In this document: piece after piece, positions 1 to 6,550 of the stretch | Numbering within the stretch: the stretch's first letter is position 1 | Layout of the letters: every line of letters begins with the position of its first letter | Assembly (NCBI GenBank): GCA_028289565.1 | Contig: JANQPE010000109.1 | Coordinates: 1-34,931 of the forward strand | DNA from: Parerythrobacter sp. | GTDB lineage: Bacteria; Pseudomonadota; Alphaproteobacteria; Sphingomonadales; Sphingomonadaceae | DNA length: 34,931 nt | Reading direction: 5' to 3' | The notes under the pieces: generated by a model | What the model was told of the DNA's origin: nothing | The model's database searches: none | Seen by the model: the letters and a program-made list of their open reading frames with translations, nothing else | Position numbers and translations under genes: made by a program

Positions 1-16
1 CCCCGCTTTCGCGGGG
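1..16. repeat. Palindromic repeat element, possibly cut by the window edge
   Basis: A perfect 6-bp inverted repeat CCCCGC / GCGGGG encloses TTTC, followed by GTGAC. Read on the minus strand it gives GTCACCCCCGCGAAAGCGGGG, which resembles the element at 29158-29185 (CGTCATTCCCGCGCAAGCGGGG). Short intergenic palindromes of this type are common as dispersed repeats in sphingomonads. It could also act as part of a terminator for a gene left of the window, but no T-run is visible on either strand. Confidence 0.5.
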
Positions 17-307
17 GTGACAAGGAGGTTGGGTAGGGCGCACCCGAACCCTGGTCACGGCAGCCAGAGCCTGCCTGCGCGCCTGCGCGCCTGCGCGACT
101 GCGCGACGGCCGGTCAGGCCTAAGCCAGGCGGGCCGGACGGCCCGCGCCCGGCGTCTGAGGGCGTAAACAAAAACACGCGAGGCACAAGCCGAGCCACAG
201 GTCCACAGGGTCGCCCGCAGCCCCGCAGGGGCGGGGAAAGCCAAGGGAGCGGACGCGAACGCCGGCGCCTGAGGCTGAACAAACAGACCCCGGAACAGGC
301 AATCTCC
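17..307. other. Gene-poor GC-rich stretch before msrA
   Basis: About 290 bases with no convincing gene. Open frames exist on both strands, but they translate to Arg/Pro/Gly-rich, low-complexity sequence with no recognisable domain, and one of them runs on antisense through msrA. The stretch contains the 8-bp tandem repeat at 75-106. I see no tRNA and no clear promoter in it. Confidence 0.6.
75..106. repeat. Four tandem 8-bp units CTGCGCG(C/A)
   Basis: Four consecutive copies of CTGCGCGN, with the last base C, C, A, A, lie in the gene-poor stretch left of msrA. A half unit (CTGC) precedes them at 71-74. This is a short, slippage-prone simple repeat of unknown function. Confidence 0.7.
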
Positions 308-850
308 TCAGCTCTGCGCCTTCACCTTGCCCTGGAAACTTTTCCTGAGTTTCGTCAGCTTGGGCGGGATGGTCGCGAGACAATAGGGATTCCGCTGGCC
401 CTCGCCTTCCCAGTATTCCTGGTGATAATCCTCGGCCGGATACCATTCGGCAGGACCTTCCACCGTTGTCACGACCTCACCCGTGTTTTCGGCATTCCAG
501 CGTGCGATTGCCGCTTCGGCTTCGATGCGTTGCGCATCGCCGGTCACGAAAATGGCGGAGCGATACTGCGTCCCGACATCATTGCCTTGCCGGTTCAGCT
601 GGGTCGGATCGTGCGTACCTAGGAATACATCGTAGATTTCGGGGAGGGAAATCGTGCCTGGATCGTAAGTCACCCGGATCGCTTCGGCGTGACCGGTATC
701 GCCCGAGCAGACCTGCTTGTAGGTCGGGTCGGGAACGGTGCCGCCAATATAGCCGCTCTCGACTTCCGTCACCCCCACGACATCGCGGAATACGGCTTCG
801 GTGCACCAGAAGCACCCGCCTGCCACAATCGCTTGCTCCAAGCTGCTCAC
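308..850 (-). CDS. msrA: Peptide-methionine (S)-S-oxide reductase MsrA
   Basis: This 180-residue protein is full length for MsrA, the cytoplasmic enzyme that reduces the S-epimer of methionine sulfoxide, free or in proteins, using thioredoxin. The signature GGCFWC at residues 11-16 supplies the catalytic Cys13, with Glu18 close behind. Further family motifs follow: a GYIGG-type segment near residue 35, GHAEA at about 53-57 and the EDYHQEYW block near residue 140. The C-terminus is Lys-rich and lacks an obvious GYC-type resolving cysteine; Cys16 or the Cys near residue 156 may take that role. There is no MsrB domain and no signal peptide. The gene stands alone, divergent from the methyltransferase-like gene at 950. 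Confidence 0.95.
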   Translation of the reverse strand: MSSLEQAIVAGGCFWCTEAVFRDVVGVTEVESGYIGGTVPDPTYKQVCSGDTGHAEAIRVTYDPGTISLPEIYDVFLGTHDPTQLNRQGNDVGTQYRSAIFVTGDAQRIEAEAAIARWNAENTGEVVTTVEGPAEWYPAEDYHQEYWEGEGQRNPYCLATIPPKLTKLRKSFQGKVKAQS

Positions 851-949
851 ATGAAATCTCCTTTCTCCCGAAGATAGGTAGCCGGTGCGCCCTTGTCATC
901 GCCTGCACCGTGCGTAGAGTGCGCCGCGAACACTTACAGGGAGAAACCC

Positions 950-1780
950 ATGCGTATCCTTCTTGCCGCCACTGCTTCGCTCGCCGCCCTGACACTCGCT
1001 GCACCCGTGTCGGCGGATGGCCATATGGAAAATTCCGCGCTTGCCTCCGTGCTGGCCGATGAACGGCGCGCCGACGATCGCGCGCGCGACGAATTCCGCC
1101 ATCCCGCCGAGACGCTGGAATTCTTCCGCGTCGAGCCGACGCATACCGTGGCCGAATATGCGCCGGGTGGTGGCTGGTATACGCGCGTGATCGCGCCTTA
1201 TGTCGCGCCGCGAGGTCGCTATATCGGCCTCAACTTCGGCCCGGGCGGTGGCGTGCCCGAGCGGTTTCACGAACGCCTGCTTGCCTTTCCCGGCAGCTTC
1301 GGTGCACGGGTTGTCGAACAGACCGGCGTACCGGCAGACAGGGTTTCCGCCTATCTCGCGGCCGATGTCCCGGAGGACATGAACGGTACGGTCGACCGCA
1401 TCCTGATCATCCGCATGATGCACAATATGGTACGCTGGGGTATTGCGGATACCGAGCTGATGGCGATGCGCAAGCTGCTCAAGGATGACGGGCTGGTGGG
1501 CATAGTCCAGCATCAGGCGCCGGAAGGCATGGCCTATGAGAAAACCAACGGGAATCACGGCTACCTCCAGAAATCCGATATGATAGCCCTGATGGAACTC
1601 TACGGCTTCGAACTGGTCGACGAGAGTTTCGTCAATACCAATCCCAACGATACCGCGGACCATCCTTCGGGTGTGTGGACCCTGCCGCCGAGCTATGCGC
1701 GCGGCGAGGAGGATCGCGCGAAATATGCCGCGATCGGCGAATCGAACCGGATGACGCTGTTGTTCAAGAAGGCCGATTGA
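950..1780 (+). CDS. Exported class I methyltransferase-like protein
   Basis: The start at 950 is preferred over an upstream in-frame ATG at 893 because it follows an AGGGAGA ribosome binding site (938-944) and opens a clean signal peptide: MRIL, a hydrophobic Ala/Leu core and cleavage near VSADG (about residue 22). The mature part of about 250 residues resembles the predicted-methyltransferase group COG4798. It has a glycine motif YAPGGGWYTRVIAPY where class I enzymes bind S-adenosylmethionine, and later a conserved-looking RMMHNM segment. An export signal on a SAM-binding fold is puzzling, since SAM is not known to be available in the periplasm. The substrate is unknown. It lies 30 bp upstream of the carbamoylputrescine amidase and may be cotranscribed with it. 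Confidence 0.8.
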   Translation: MRILLAATASLAALTLAAPVSADGHMENSALASVLADERRADDRARDEFRHPAETLEFFRVEPTHTVAEYAPGGGWYTRVIAPYVAPRGRYIGLNFGPGGGVPERFHERLLAFPGSFGARVVEQTGVPADRVSAYLAADVPEDMNGTVDRILIIRMMHNMVRWGIADTELMAMRKLLKDDGLVGIVQHQAPEGMAYEKTNGNHGYLQKSDMIALMELYGFELVDESFVNTNPNDTADHPSGVWTLPPSYARGEEDRAKYAAIGESNRMTLLFKKAD

Positions 1781-1810
1781 TCCCGGTCGGCGGCGCGCGA
1801 AGAGACTGCG

Positions 1811-2677
1811 ATGACCAGCATCACCGTCGCCGCTCTACAACTGGCCCTCGGTTCGGATGACGAGCAGGAGAACATCGCCGCCGTGGCCGCGTTGGTCGAA
1901 GAGGCGGCGGGGCGAGGCGCGCAAGTCGTGCTGCCGCCGGAACTGTTTTCCGGTCCCTATTTCTGCAAGGTCGAGGATGAGGCGCTGTTTGCGCTTGCGC
2001 GTCCTGCCGCCGAGCATCCCTCGGTCATCGCGATGCAGGCACTTGCAAGAGGGCTCGGTATCGCGATTCCGACCAGCTTTTTCGAGCGCGATGGGCACCA
2101 TTACTACAACGCCCTGGCCATGGTGGATGCGGGTGGCGAAATCCTCGGCACCTATCGCAAGAGCCATATCCCCGACGGGCCCGGCTATGAGGAGAAATTC
2201 TATTTCCGTCCCGGCAATGACGGGTTCAAGGTATGGGACGTGTCGTGCGGAAACGGGGCCGGGACGCGGATCGGTGTCGGGATCTGCTGGGATCAGTGGT
2301 ATCCCGAATGCGCGCGGGTGATGGCGCTCAAGGGGGCCGAAATGCTGTTTTACCCGACCGCGATCGGCTCCGAACCCCATGATGCCGATTTCGACACCAG
2401 TCGCATGTGGCGCCGCGCGATGGTCGGTCATGCGGTATCCAATTGCATGCCGCTGGTTGCCGCCAACCGGATCGGGGTGGAAGATGCGCAGTCTTTTTAC
2501 GGCCATTCCTTCATCAGCGACGAGTGGGGCGATTTGCGCGCCGAATTCGGCAGGGAGGAGAGCGGCGTGCTGATTGCAACGCTCGACCTCGGGCAGGCTG
2601 CCAGGCACCGAGCGGGCATGGGTTTCTTCCGCGACCGGCGACCGCAACTCTATGGCCGGATTTGCGAGGACATCTGA
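1811..2677 (+). CDS. aguB: N-carbamoylputrescine amidase (nitrilase superfamily)
   Basis: This 288-residue carbon-nitrogen hydrolase should convert N-carbamoylputrescine to putrescine, CO2 and ammonia, the last step of the agmatine route to polyamines. The nitrilase catalytic triad is visible as Glu44 (PPELFSGPYF), Lys117 (YRKSHIPDGPGY) and Cys159 (GVGICWDQWYPE). The substrate-specific segments PDGPGYEEKFYF and SHFISDEWGD-like (SFISDEWGD) are typical of AguB rather than of generic nitrilases. No agmatine deiminase (aguA) is visible beside it, so the partner step must be encoded elsewhere. Its stop codon overlaps the start region of folK. Confidence 0.9.
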   Translation: MTSITVAALQLALGSDDEQENIAAVAALVEEAAGRGAQVVLPPELFSGPYFCKVEDEALFALARPAAEHPSVIAMQALARGLGIAIPTSFFERDGHHYYNALAMVDAGGEILGTYRKSHIPDGPGYEEKFYFRPGNDGFKVWDVSCGNGAGTRIGVGICWDQWYPECARVMALKGAEMLFYPTAIGSEPHDADFDTSRMWRRAMVGHAVSNCMPLVAANRIGVEDAQSFYGHSFISDEWGDLRAEFGREESGVLIATLDLGQAARHRAGMGFFRDRRPQLYGRICEDI

Positions 2678-3171
2678 CTCAGACCTATCTCATCGCGCTC
2701 GGTTCGAACATTCGCCATGTACGGTTTGGCGGTCCGTGCGCGATTCTCTCATCCGCGCTGGAAGAGATCGGGCGGCGCGCAATAACGGTCGAGGCGGTGT
2801 CGCCGATCATTTCGAGCGCTCCGGTCGGCCCTTCGCAGCGGCGCTTCGCCAATGCCGTGGCACGCATATCGACAATGCATGGGCCGGGCGCGCTGCTCGG
2901 CGAGTTGCAGGCGATTGAGCACCGGTTCGGACGGCGCGACCGGGGCGGGCAGCGCTGGCGTGCGCGTGTGCTGGATCTCGATATCGTGCTGTGGAGCGGC
3001 GGGACATGGGCAAGTCCGGATCTGCTTATTCCGCACCCAGCTTTCCGCCAGCGCGATTTCGTGCTTGGTCCCGCGGCAGGGATAGCCCCCGAGTGGCGCG
3101 ACCCGCTGAGCGGCCTTTCCCTGCGCCAGCTCCATGCCCGCTTGACCCGCCCCAAACGTCTCCCTAGGTGA
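2662..3171 (+). CDS. folK: 6-hydroxymethyl-7,8-dihydropterin pyrophosphokinase (HPPK)
   Basis: FolK transfers pyrophosphate from ATP to 6-hydroxymethyl-dihydropterin in folate synthesis. Family signatures are the N-terminal YLIALGSN, FANAV in the pterin-binding part, the RWRARVLDLDIVLW motif carrying the metal-binding DxD, and LLIPHPAFRQRDFVL. No ATG lies at a sensible place. The candidates are TTG at 2662 (169 residues, used here) and CTG at 2674, the latter placed only 3 nt after GAGGA. Either one overlaps the aguB stop, suggesting translational coupling. An ATG far upstream at 2407 would add about 85 residues that are a shadow of aguB and is rejected. Confidence 0.85.
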   Translation: MRGHLTQTYLIALGSNIRHVRFGGPCAILSSALEEIGRRAITVEAVSPIISSAPVGPSQRRFANAVARISTMHGPGALLGELQAIEHRFGRRDRGGQRWRARVLDLDIVLWSGGTWASPDLLIPHPAFRQRDFVLGPAAGIAPEWRDPLSGLSLRQLHARLTRPKRLPR

Positions 3172-3196
3172 CGCCTCCTAACATTGTCATTCCCTG

Positions 3197-3272
3197 GGGC
3201 CCTTAGCTCAGTCGGTAGAGCAACTGACTTTTAATCAGTAGGTCGCTGGTTCGAACCCAGCAGGGCTCACCA
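3197..3272 (+). tRNA. tRNA-Lys (anticodon UUU)
   Basis: A complete 76-nt cloverleaf. The acceptor stem GGGCCCT pairs with AGGGCTC (one G-T pair), the D-arm has AGCTCAGTCGGTAGAGC, and the anticodon stem ACTGA/TCAGT encloses loop CTTTTAA with anticodon TTT. The T-arm is CTGGTTCGAACCCAG, the discriminator is A, and CCA is encoded (3270-3272). A T-run (3275-3280) follows directly and probably ends transcription. Confidence 0.97.
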
Positions 3273-3290
3273 CCTTTTTTCCGGGTATCC

Positions 3291-3992
3291 TTATTCGGCT
3301 TCTTCAGTTTCGGCCCCATCCAGCCACTGAGCCAATTTCACACCAAGCGTGATCAGGAACGGGACCAGTACCAGCGACAGCACCACTTTCGCTACCACCT
3401 GGCCGATCAGCAGATTGGTGATTTCGAACTGGCCGTAAAAGGCTAGGGTAATGAAGATGACCGAATCGATCGCCTGGCTCAGCGCCGATGCGATCGCACC
3501 GCGCACCATCAGCGATATCGTGCCGCCATCGTTGCCGCCGCGCAGCTTCGAGAATATCCATACATTGAGCAGCAGCGATACGAGATAGGCGGCCGGCCCG
3601 GCGAGCCAAACGCGCCATGTCGAGCGATGGACCTGCTCGAAAGCCGCGAGGTCGTCGGGCCGGAATTCGAGCATTTCGGTCGAGGCGGGCAGGCCGAGCA
3701 CGAACCACATCAGCAGTGACGATATTCCCAGTGGCACGAAACCCCACCAGACGATGCGCGTGGCGGTTTTCTGCCCGTAAAGCTGGGCCACGGTGCTCGA
3801 AATCACGACCAGCAGCAGGAATGCGAATATGCCTGCCTCGACGGCAAGATCGGTCGGCGGGAGCTGTACCTGCTTGAAAGCCAGTACCCCGGCCAGCACG
3901 GTCATGCCGCCATACAGCAGCATATAGACGAACAGCCCGCGCGGCATTGCCAGTGCGCGGGCCATGGTTTCCTGCTTGATTTCGTCGCTCAT
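3291..3992 (-). CDS. yhhQ: Queuosine precursor transporter, YhhQ/VUT family
   Basis: An integral membrane protein of 233 residues with about six hydrophobic helices, matching the VUT (formerly DUF165) family. Members import queuosine precursors (preQ0/preQ1) for tRNA modification. Typical features are the polar RxxWAGxxAY-like segment (TWRVWLAGPAAYLVS), the SQAIDSVIFITLAFYG motif in a late helix and the final VAKVV-LVPFLITLG helix. The C-terminus is acidic (DGAETEEAE). The gene is convergent with tRNA-Lys and divergent from the nucleoside transporter. Family assignment is confident; the exact substrate is inferred from characterised homologues. Confidence 0.88.
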   Translation of the reverse strand: MSDEIKQETMARALAMPRGLFVYMLLYGGMTVLAGVLAFKQVQLPPTDLAVEAGIFAFLLLVVISSTVAQLYGQKTATRIVWWGFVPLGISSLLMWFVLGLPASTEMLEFRPDDLAAFEQVHRSTWRVWLAGPAAYLVSLLLNVWIFSKLRGGNDGGTISLMVRGAIASALSQAIDSVIFITLAFYGQFEITNLLIGQVVAKVVLSLVLVPFLITLGVKLAQWLDGAETEEAE

Positions 3993-4113
3993 GATGCAGG
4001 CCTATTCGCACCGATGGGAAAAGGAAAGGCGGGTAAGGATCTGCCCGCGGTTTGACTGTGGATGATGAAAAGGCGACAGACCGCCCGATCGAATCTTGTA
4101 AACAGGGCAAACC

Positions 4114-5367
4114 ATGCATCCGATTGTGACCAGCCTGCTTGGCATAGCGGCGATCCTGCTGATCGCGTTCCTGCTTTCGACGGGCAAGAAGCGTATCAGC
4201 TTACGTATCGTAGGTGCGGCCTTTGCGTTGCAGGCGCTGATGGCGCTGCTCGTGCTGCGTACCCCGTGGGGGGTTACGGCGATCCAGTGGCTGTCGAACG
4301 GCGTCATCGCCCTGCTCGATTTCTCCAAGGTCGGGATCGCTGCGGTGTTCGGCCCGATGGATGCGAACCCGTTCGCCAATACATTCGTGATAGCCGCTCT
4401 TCCGGTCATTATCTTCTTCGCGGCGCTGGTTTCGATCCTGTACCATTGGGGGATCATGCAGCGACTGGTGCGCTGGGTCGGGGGCGCGATCGGCTGGATC
4501 ACCGGGATCAGCAAGGTTGAGGCGCTGGGCAGCGCGGCTAATATCTTCGTCGGCCAGTCGGAAAGCCCGTTGGTCGTCCGCCCCTATCTCGCCGCACTGC
4601 CGCCTGCGCGTCTGTTCACGCTGATGAGCGTTGGCATGGCGGGTGTCGCGGGGACGATCCTGGCCGCCTATGCTTCTTTCATCGGTGAAGACGCGGTGCC
4701 GTTCCTGCTGGCGGCGGCCTTCATGTCCGCGCCGGGCGGTATCCTGATGGCGAAAATCATCATGCCCGACGATGAGGAGGAAGCTGCCAAGCACGACAGG
4801 CTGATGGCCGACGTTGCCGTGTCGGAGACGTTTGAGGAAGGGCACAAACCGGCCAATGTTATTGAGGCTGCCGCGCAGGGCACGCAGACAGGTGTCAAGC
4901 TGGCGGTCGCCGTCGGTGCGATGGTGCTGGTGTTCGTGGCGCTGGTGGCTCTTGCCAATGGATTGCTCGGTGGGATCGGAGGCTGGTTCGGCTATCCCGA
5001 CCTCAGCTTCCAGCAATTACTCGGATATATCTTCGCGCCGGTGATGTATCTGATCGGGATCGGTGACTGGGAGCAGGCCAAGCTGGCAGGCGGATTGTTT
5101 GGCACCAAGATCGTGCTCAACGAATTCGTCGCCTTTATCGATCTCGGCCAGCTTCAGGGCCTGACCGAACGCAGCCGCGCCATCGTGACCTTTGCATTGT
5201 GCGGCTTTGCCAATTTCTCCTCCATCGCCATCCAGATGGCGGTCACGGGCGGACTTGCGCCAAATCAAAGACCCGTGATCGCAAAGCTGGGATTACGCGC
5301 ACTTGCCGCCGGTTCGCTGGCCAACCTGATGAGCGCCGCGCTTGCCGGCCTGTTCCTACCATATTGA
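4114..5367 (+). CDS. nupC: Concentrative nucleoside transporter (CNT/NupC family)
   Basis: A 417-residue inner-membrane permease of the CNT family, which imports nucleosides with H+ or Na+. Expected segments are present: an N-terminal two- or three-helix region, the GxxxNPF-type segment (MDANPFANTFVIAALPVIIFFAAL), the core signature KVEALGSAANIFVGQSESPLVVRPYL, and the C-terminal ALCGFANFSSIAIQ helix that contributes to the substrate site. A hydrophilic loop (about residues 205-255, DDEEEAAKHD and beyond) separates the halves. The 2-oxoglutarate oxygenase begins 8 bp after its stop, so the two are probably one transcript. The symbol is given by family; substrate preference cannot be read from sequence. 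Confidence 0.9.
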   Translation: MHPIVTSLLGIAAILLIAFLLSTGKKRISLRIVGAAFALQALMALLVLRTPWGVTAIQWLSNGVIALLDFSKVGIAAVFGPMDANPFANTFVIAALPVIIFFAALVSILYHWGIMQRLVRWVGGAIGWITGISKVEALGSAANIFVGQSESPLVVRPYLAALPPARLFTLMSVGMAGVAGTILAAYASFIGEDAVPFLLAAAFMSAPGGILMAKIIMPDDEEEAAKHDRLMADVAVSETFEEGHKPANVIEAAAQGTQTGVKLAVAVGAMVLVFVALVALANGLLGGIGGWFGYPDLSFQQLLGYIFAPVMYLIGIGDWEQAKLAGGLFGTKIVLNEFVAFIDLGQLQGLTERSRAIVTFALCGFANFSSIAIQMAVTGGLAPNQRPVIAKLGLRALAAGSLANLMSAALAGLFLPY

Positions 5368-5375
5368 GAAGCCAC

Positions 5376-6305
5376 ATGTCCGATATTGCATCCGTTTCCA
5401 TCGCCCGACCACTGCCCGAAGTTGCCGACGAACTGGGGCGCAGTTTTTCCGAATACGGTTTTGCCGTCATTCGCGATCACGGCATCCCGATCGACCTGAT
5501 CGAACGCGCCGAGAAAATGTCGAAAGCGTTTTTCGACCTGCCGGAGGCAACCAAGCAGGCCTACCATGTCGAGGGCGGTGGTGGTGCGCGCGGCTATACT
5601 CCGTTCGGGACCGAAAAAGCCAAGGACGCCGAGGTCTTCGATCTCAAGGAATTCTGGCATATCGGCAGAAGCCTGTCCGAAGGGCATCCGCTATCCGAAT
5701 ACATGTCGCCTAATGTCTGGCCGGAGGAGATCGAGGGCTTTCGCGAGACTTTCGAGACACTGTTCTCGGAATTCGAGAAAGCCGGGGACCGGATGCTGCG
5801 CGCAATCGCGCTTCATCTCGGCCTGGCCGAAGACTGGTTCGTGGCCACGGTGGAGGATGGCAATTCGGTGATGCGCCTGCTGCATTACCCGCCTTTGCCG
5901 GAAAGCGCGCCCGAAGGGGCCGTGCGTGCCGCGGCACATGGCGATATCAATACGATCACGCTGCTGCTCGGGGCCGAGGAAGCGGGGCTCGAATTGTTGA
6001 GCAAGTCAGGCGAGTGGCTTCCGGTCAGCCCGCCTCCCGGTGCCTTGGCGGTCAATATCGGCGACATGCTCGACCGGTTGACCAATGGCCGCCTCGTCTC
6101 GACCACGCATCGAGTGGTCAATCCGAAAGGCGATGCGGCGCGCCGTTCTCGCTATTCGATGCCGTTCTTCCTTCACTTCCGTCCGGACTTCACGATCGAG
6201 ACGCTCGAATCGTGCATCGACCCCGAATCGCCCGACGATCATCCGGCACCGATTTCGAGCCACGACTTCCTTTTGCAGCGTTTGCGTGAGATCAACCTTG
6301 CCTGA
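5376..6305 (+). CDS. 2-oxoglutarate/Fe(II)-dependent oxygenase, isopenicillin N synthase-like
   Basis: A 309-residue cytoplasmic oxygenase. The N-terminal DIOX_N half (YGFAVIRDHGIP, FFDLPEATK) is followed by the double-stranded beta-helix core with the iron ligands His188 and Asp190 (AAHGDINTITLL) and His245 (STTHRVVNP), and with Arg259 in RYS as the 2-oxoglutarate carboxylate anchor. The start at 5376 is chosen because a longer frame (from 5199) overlaps the transporter and lacks homology. Close coupling to a nucleoside transporter hints at a nucleoside- or nucleobase-derived substrate; thymine 7-hydroxylase belongs to the same superfamily. That link is inference only. Confidence 0.88.
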   Translation: MSDIASVSIARPLPEVADELGRSFSEYGFAVIRDHGIPIDLIERAEKMSKAFFDLPEATKQAYHVEGGGGARGYTPFGTEKAKDAEVFDLKEFWHIGRSLSEGHPLSEYMSPNVWPEEIEGFRETFETLFSEFEKAGDRMLRAIALHLGLAEDWFVATVEDGNSVMRLLHYPPLPESAPEGAVRAAAHGDINTITLLLGAEEAGLELLSKSGEWLPVSPPPGALAVNIGDMLDRLTNGRLVSTTHRVVNPKGDAARRSRYSMPFFLHFRPDFTIETLESCIDPESPDDHPAPISSHDFLLQRLREINLA

Positions 6306-6307
6306 TT

Positions 6308-6331
6308 CTGCCGTCCGGCAGTGGACGGTTT
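6308..6331 (+). terminator. Probable terminator after the oxygenase
   Basis: A GC-rich hairpin CCGTCC / GGACGG (6311-6316 with 6323-6328) is followed by TTT just after the stop codon. An overlapping alternative palindrome, CTGCCG-TC-CGGCAG, lies at 6308-6321. The T-run is short, so the call is moderate. Confidence 0.4.
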
Positions 6332-6550
6332 GTGCATAAGCCCAGAATCTTGCATATTGTTGCAATGCGGCCACATCTGTTTGACGCTACGGAATCCTCA
6401 CTTTTTCGCATTCGGCTCCTGTGAGGACAGTGATTCCCGCTGTTTGTCATCGGCGTGTCATAAAAGCTACTTTCTAGCGTCGTCATACGTGCCTAGTCGG
6501 CCCGCATCCAAGTAACCAAATCTCTTAGCGTCACCCGAGGGAACGATTTC

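Noticed and set aside
17-622. Plus-strand open frame of 201 codons across the left end
   Set aside because: Arg/Pro-rich low-complexity translation that runs antisense through msrA; no domain.
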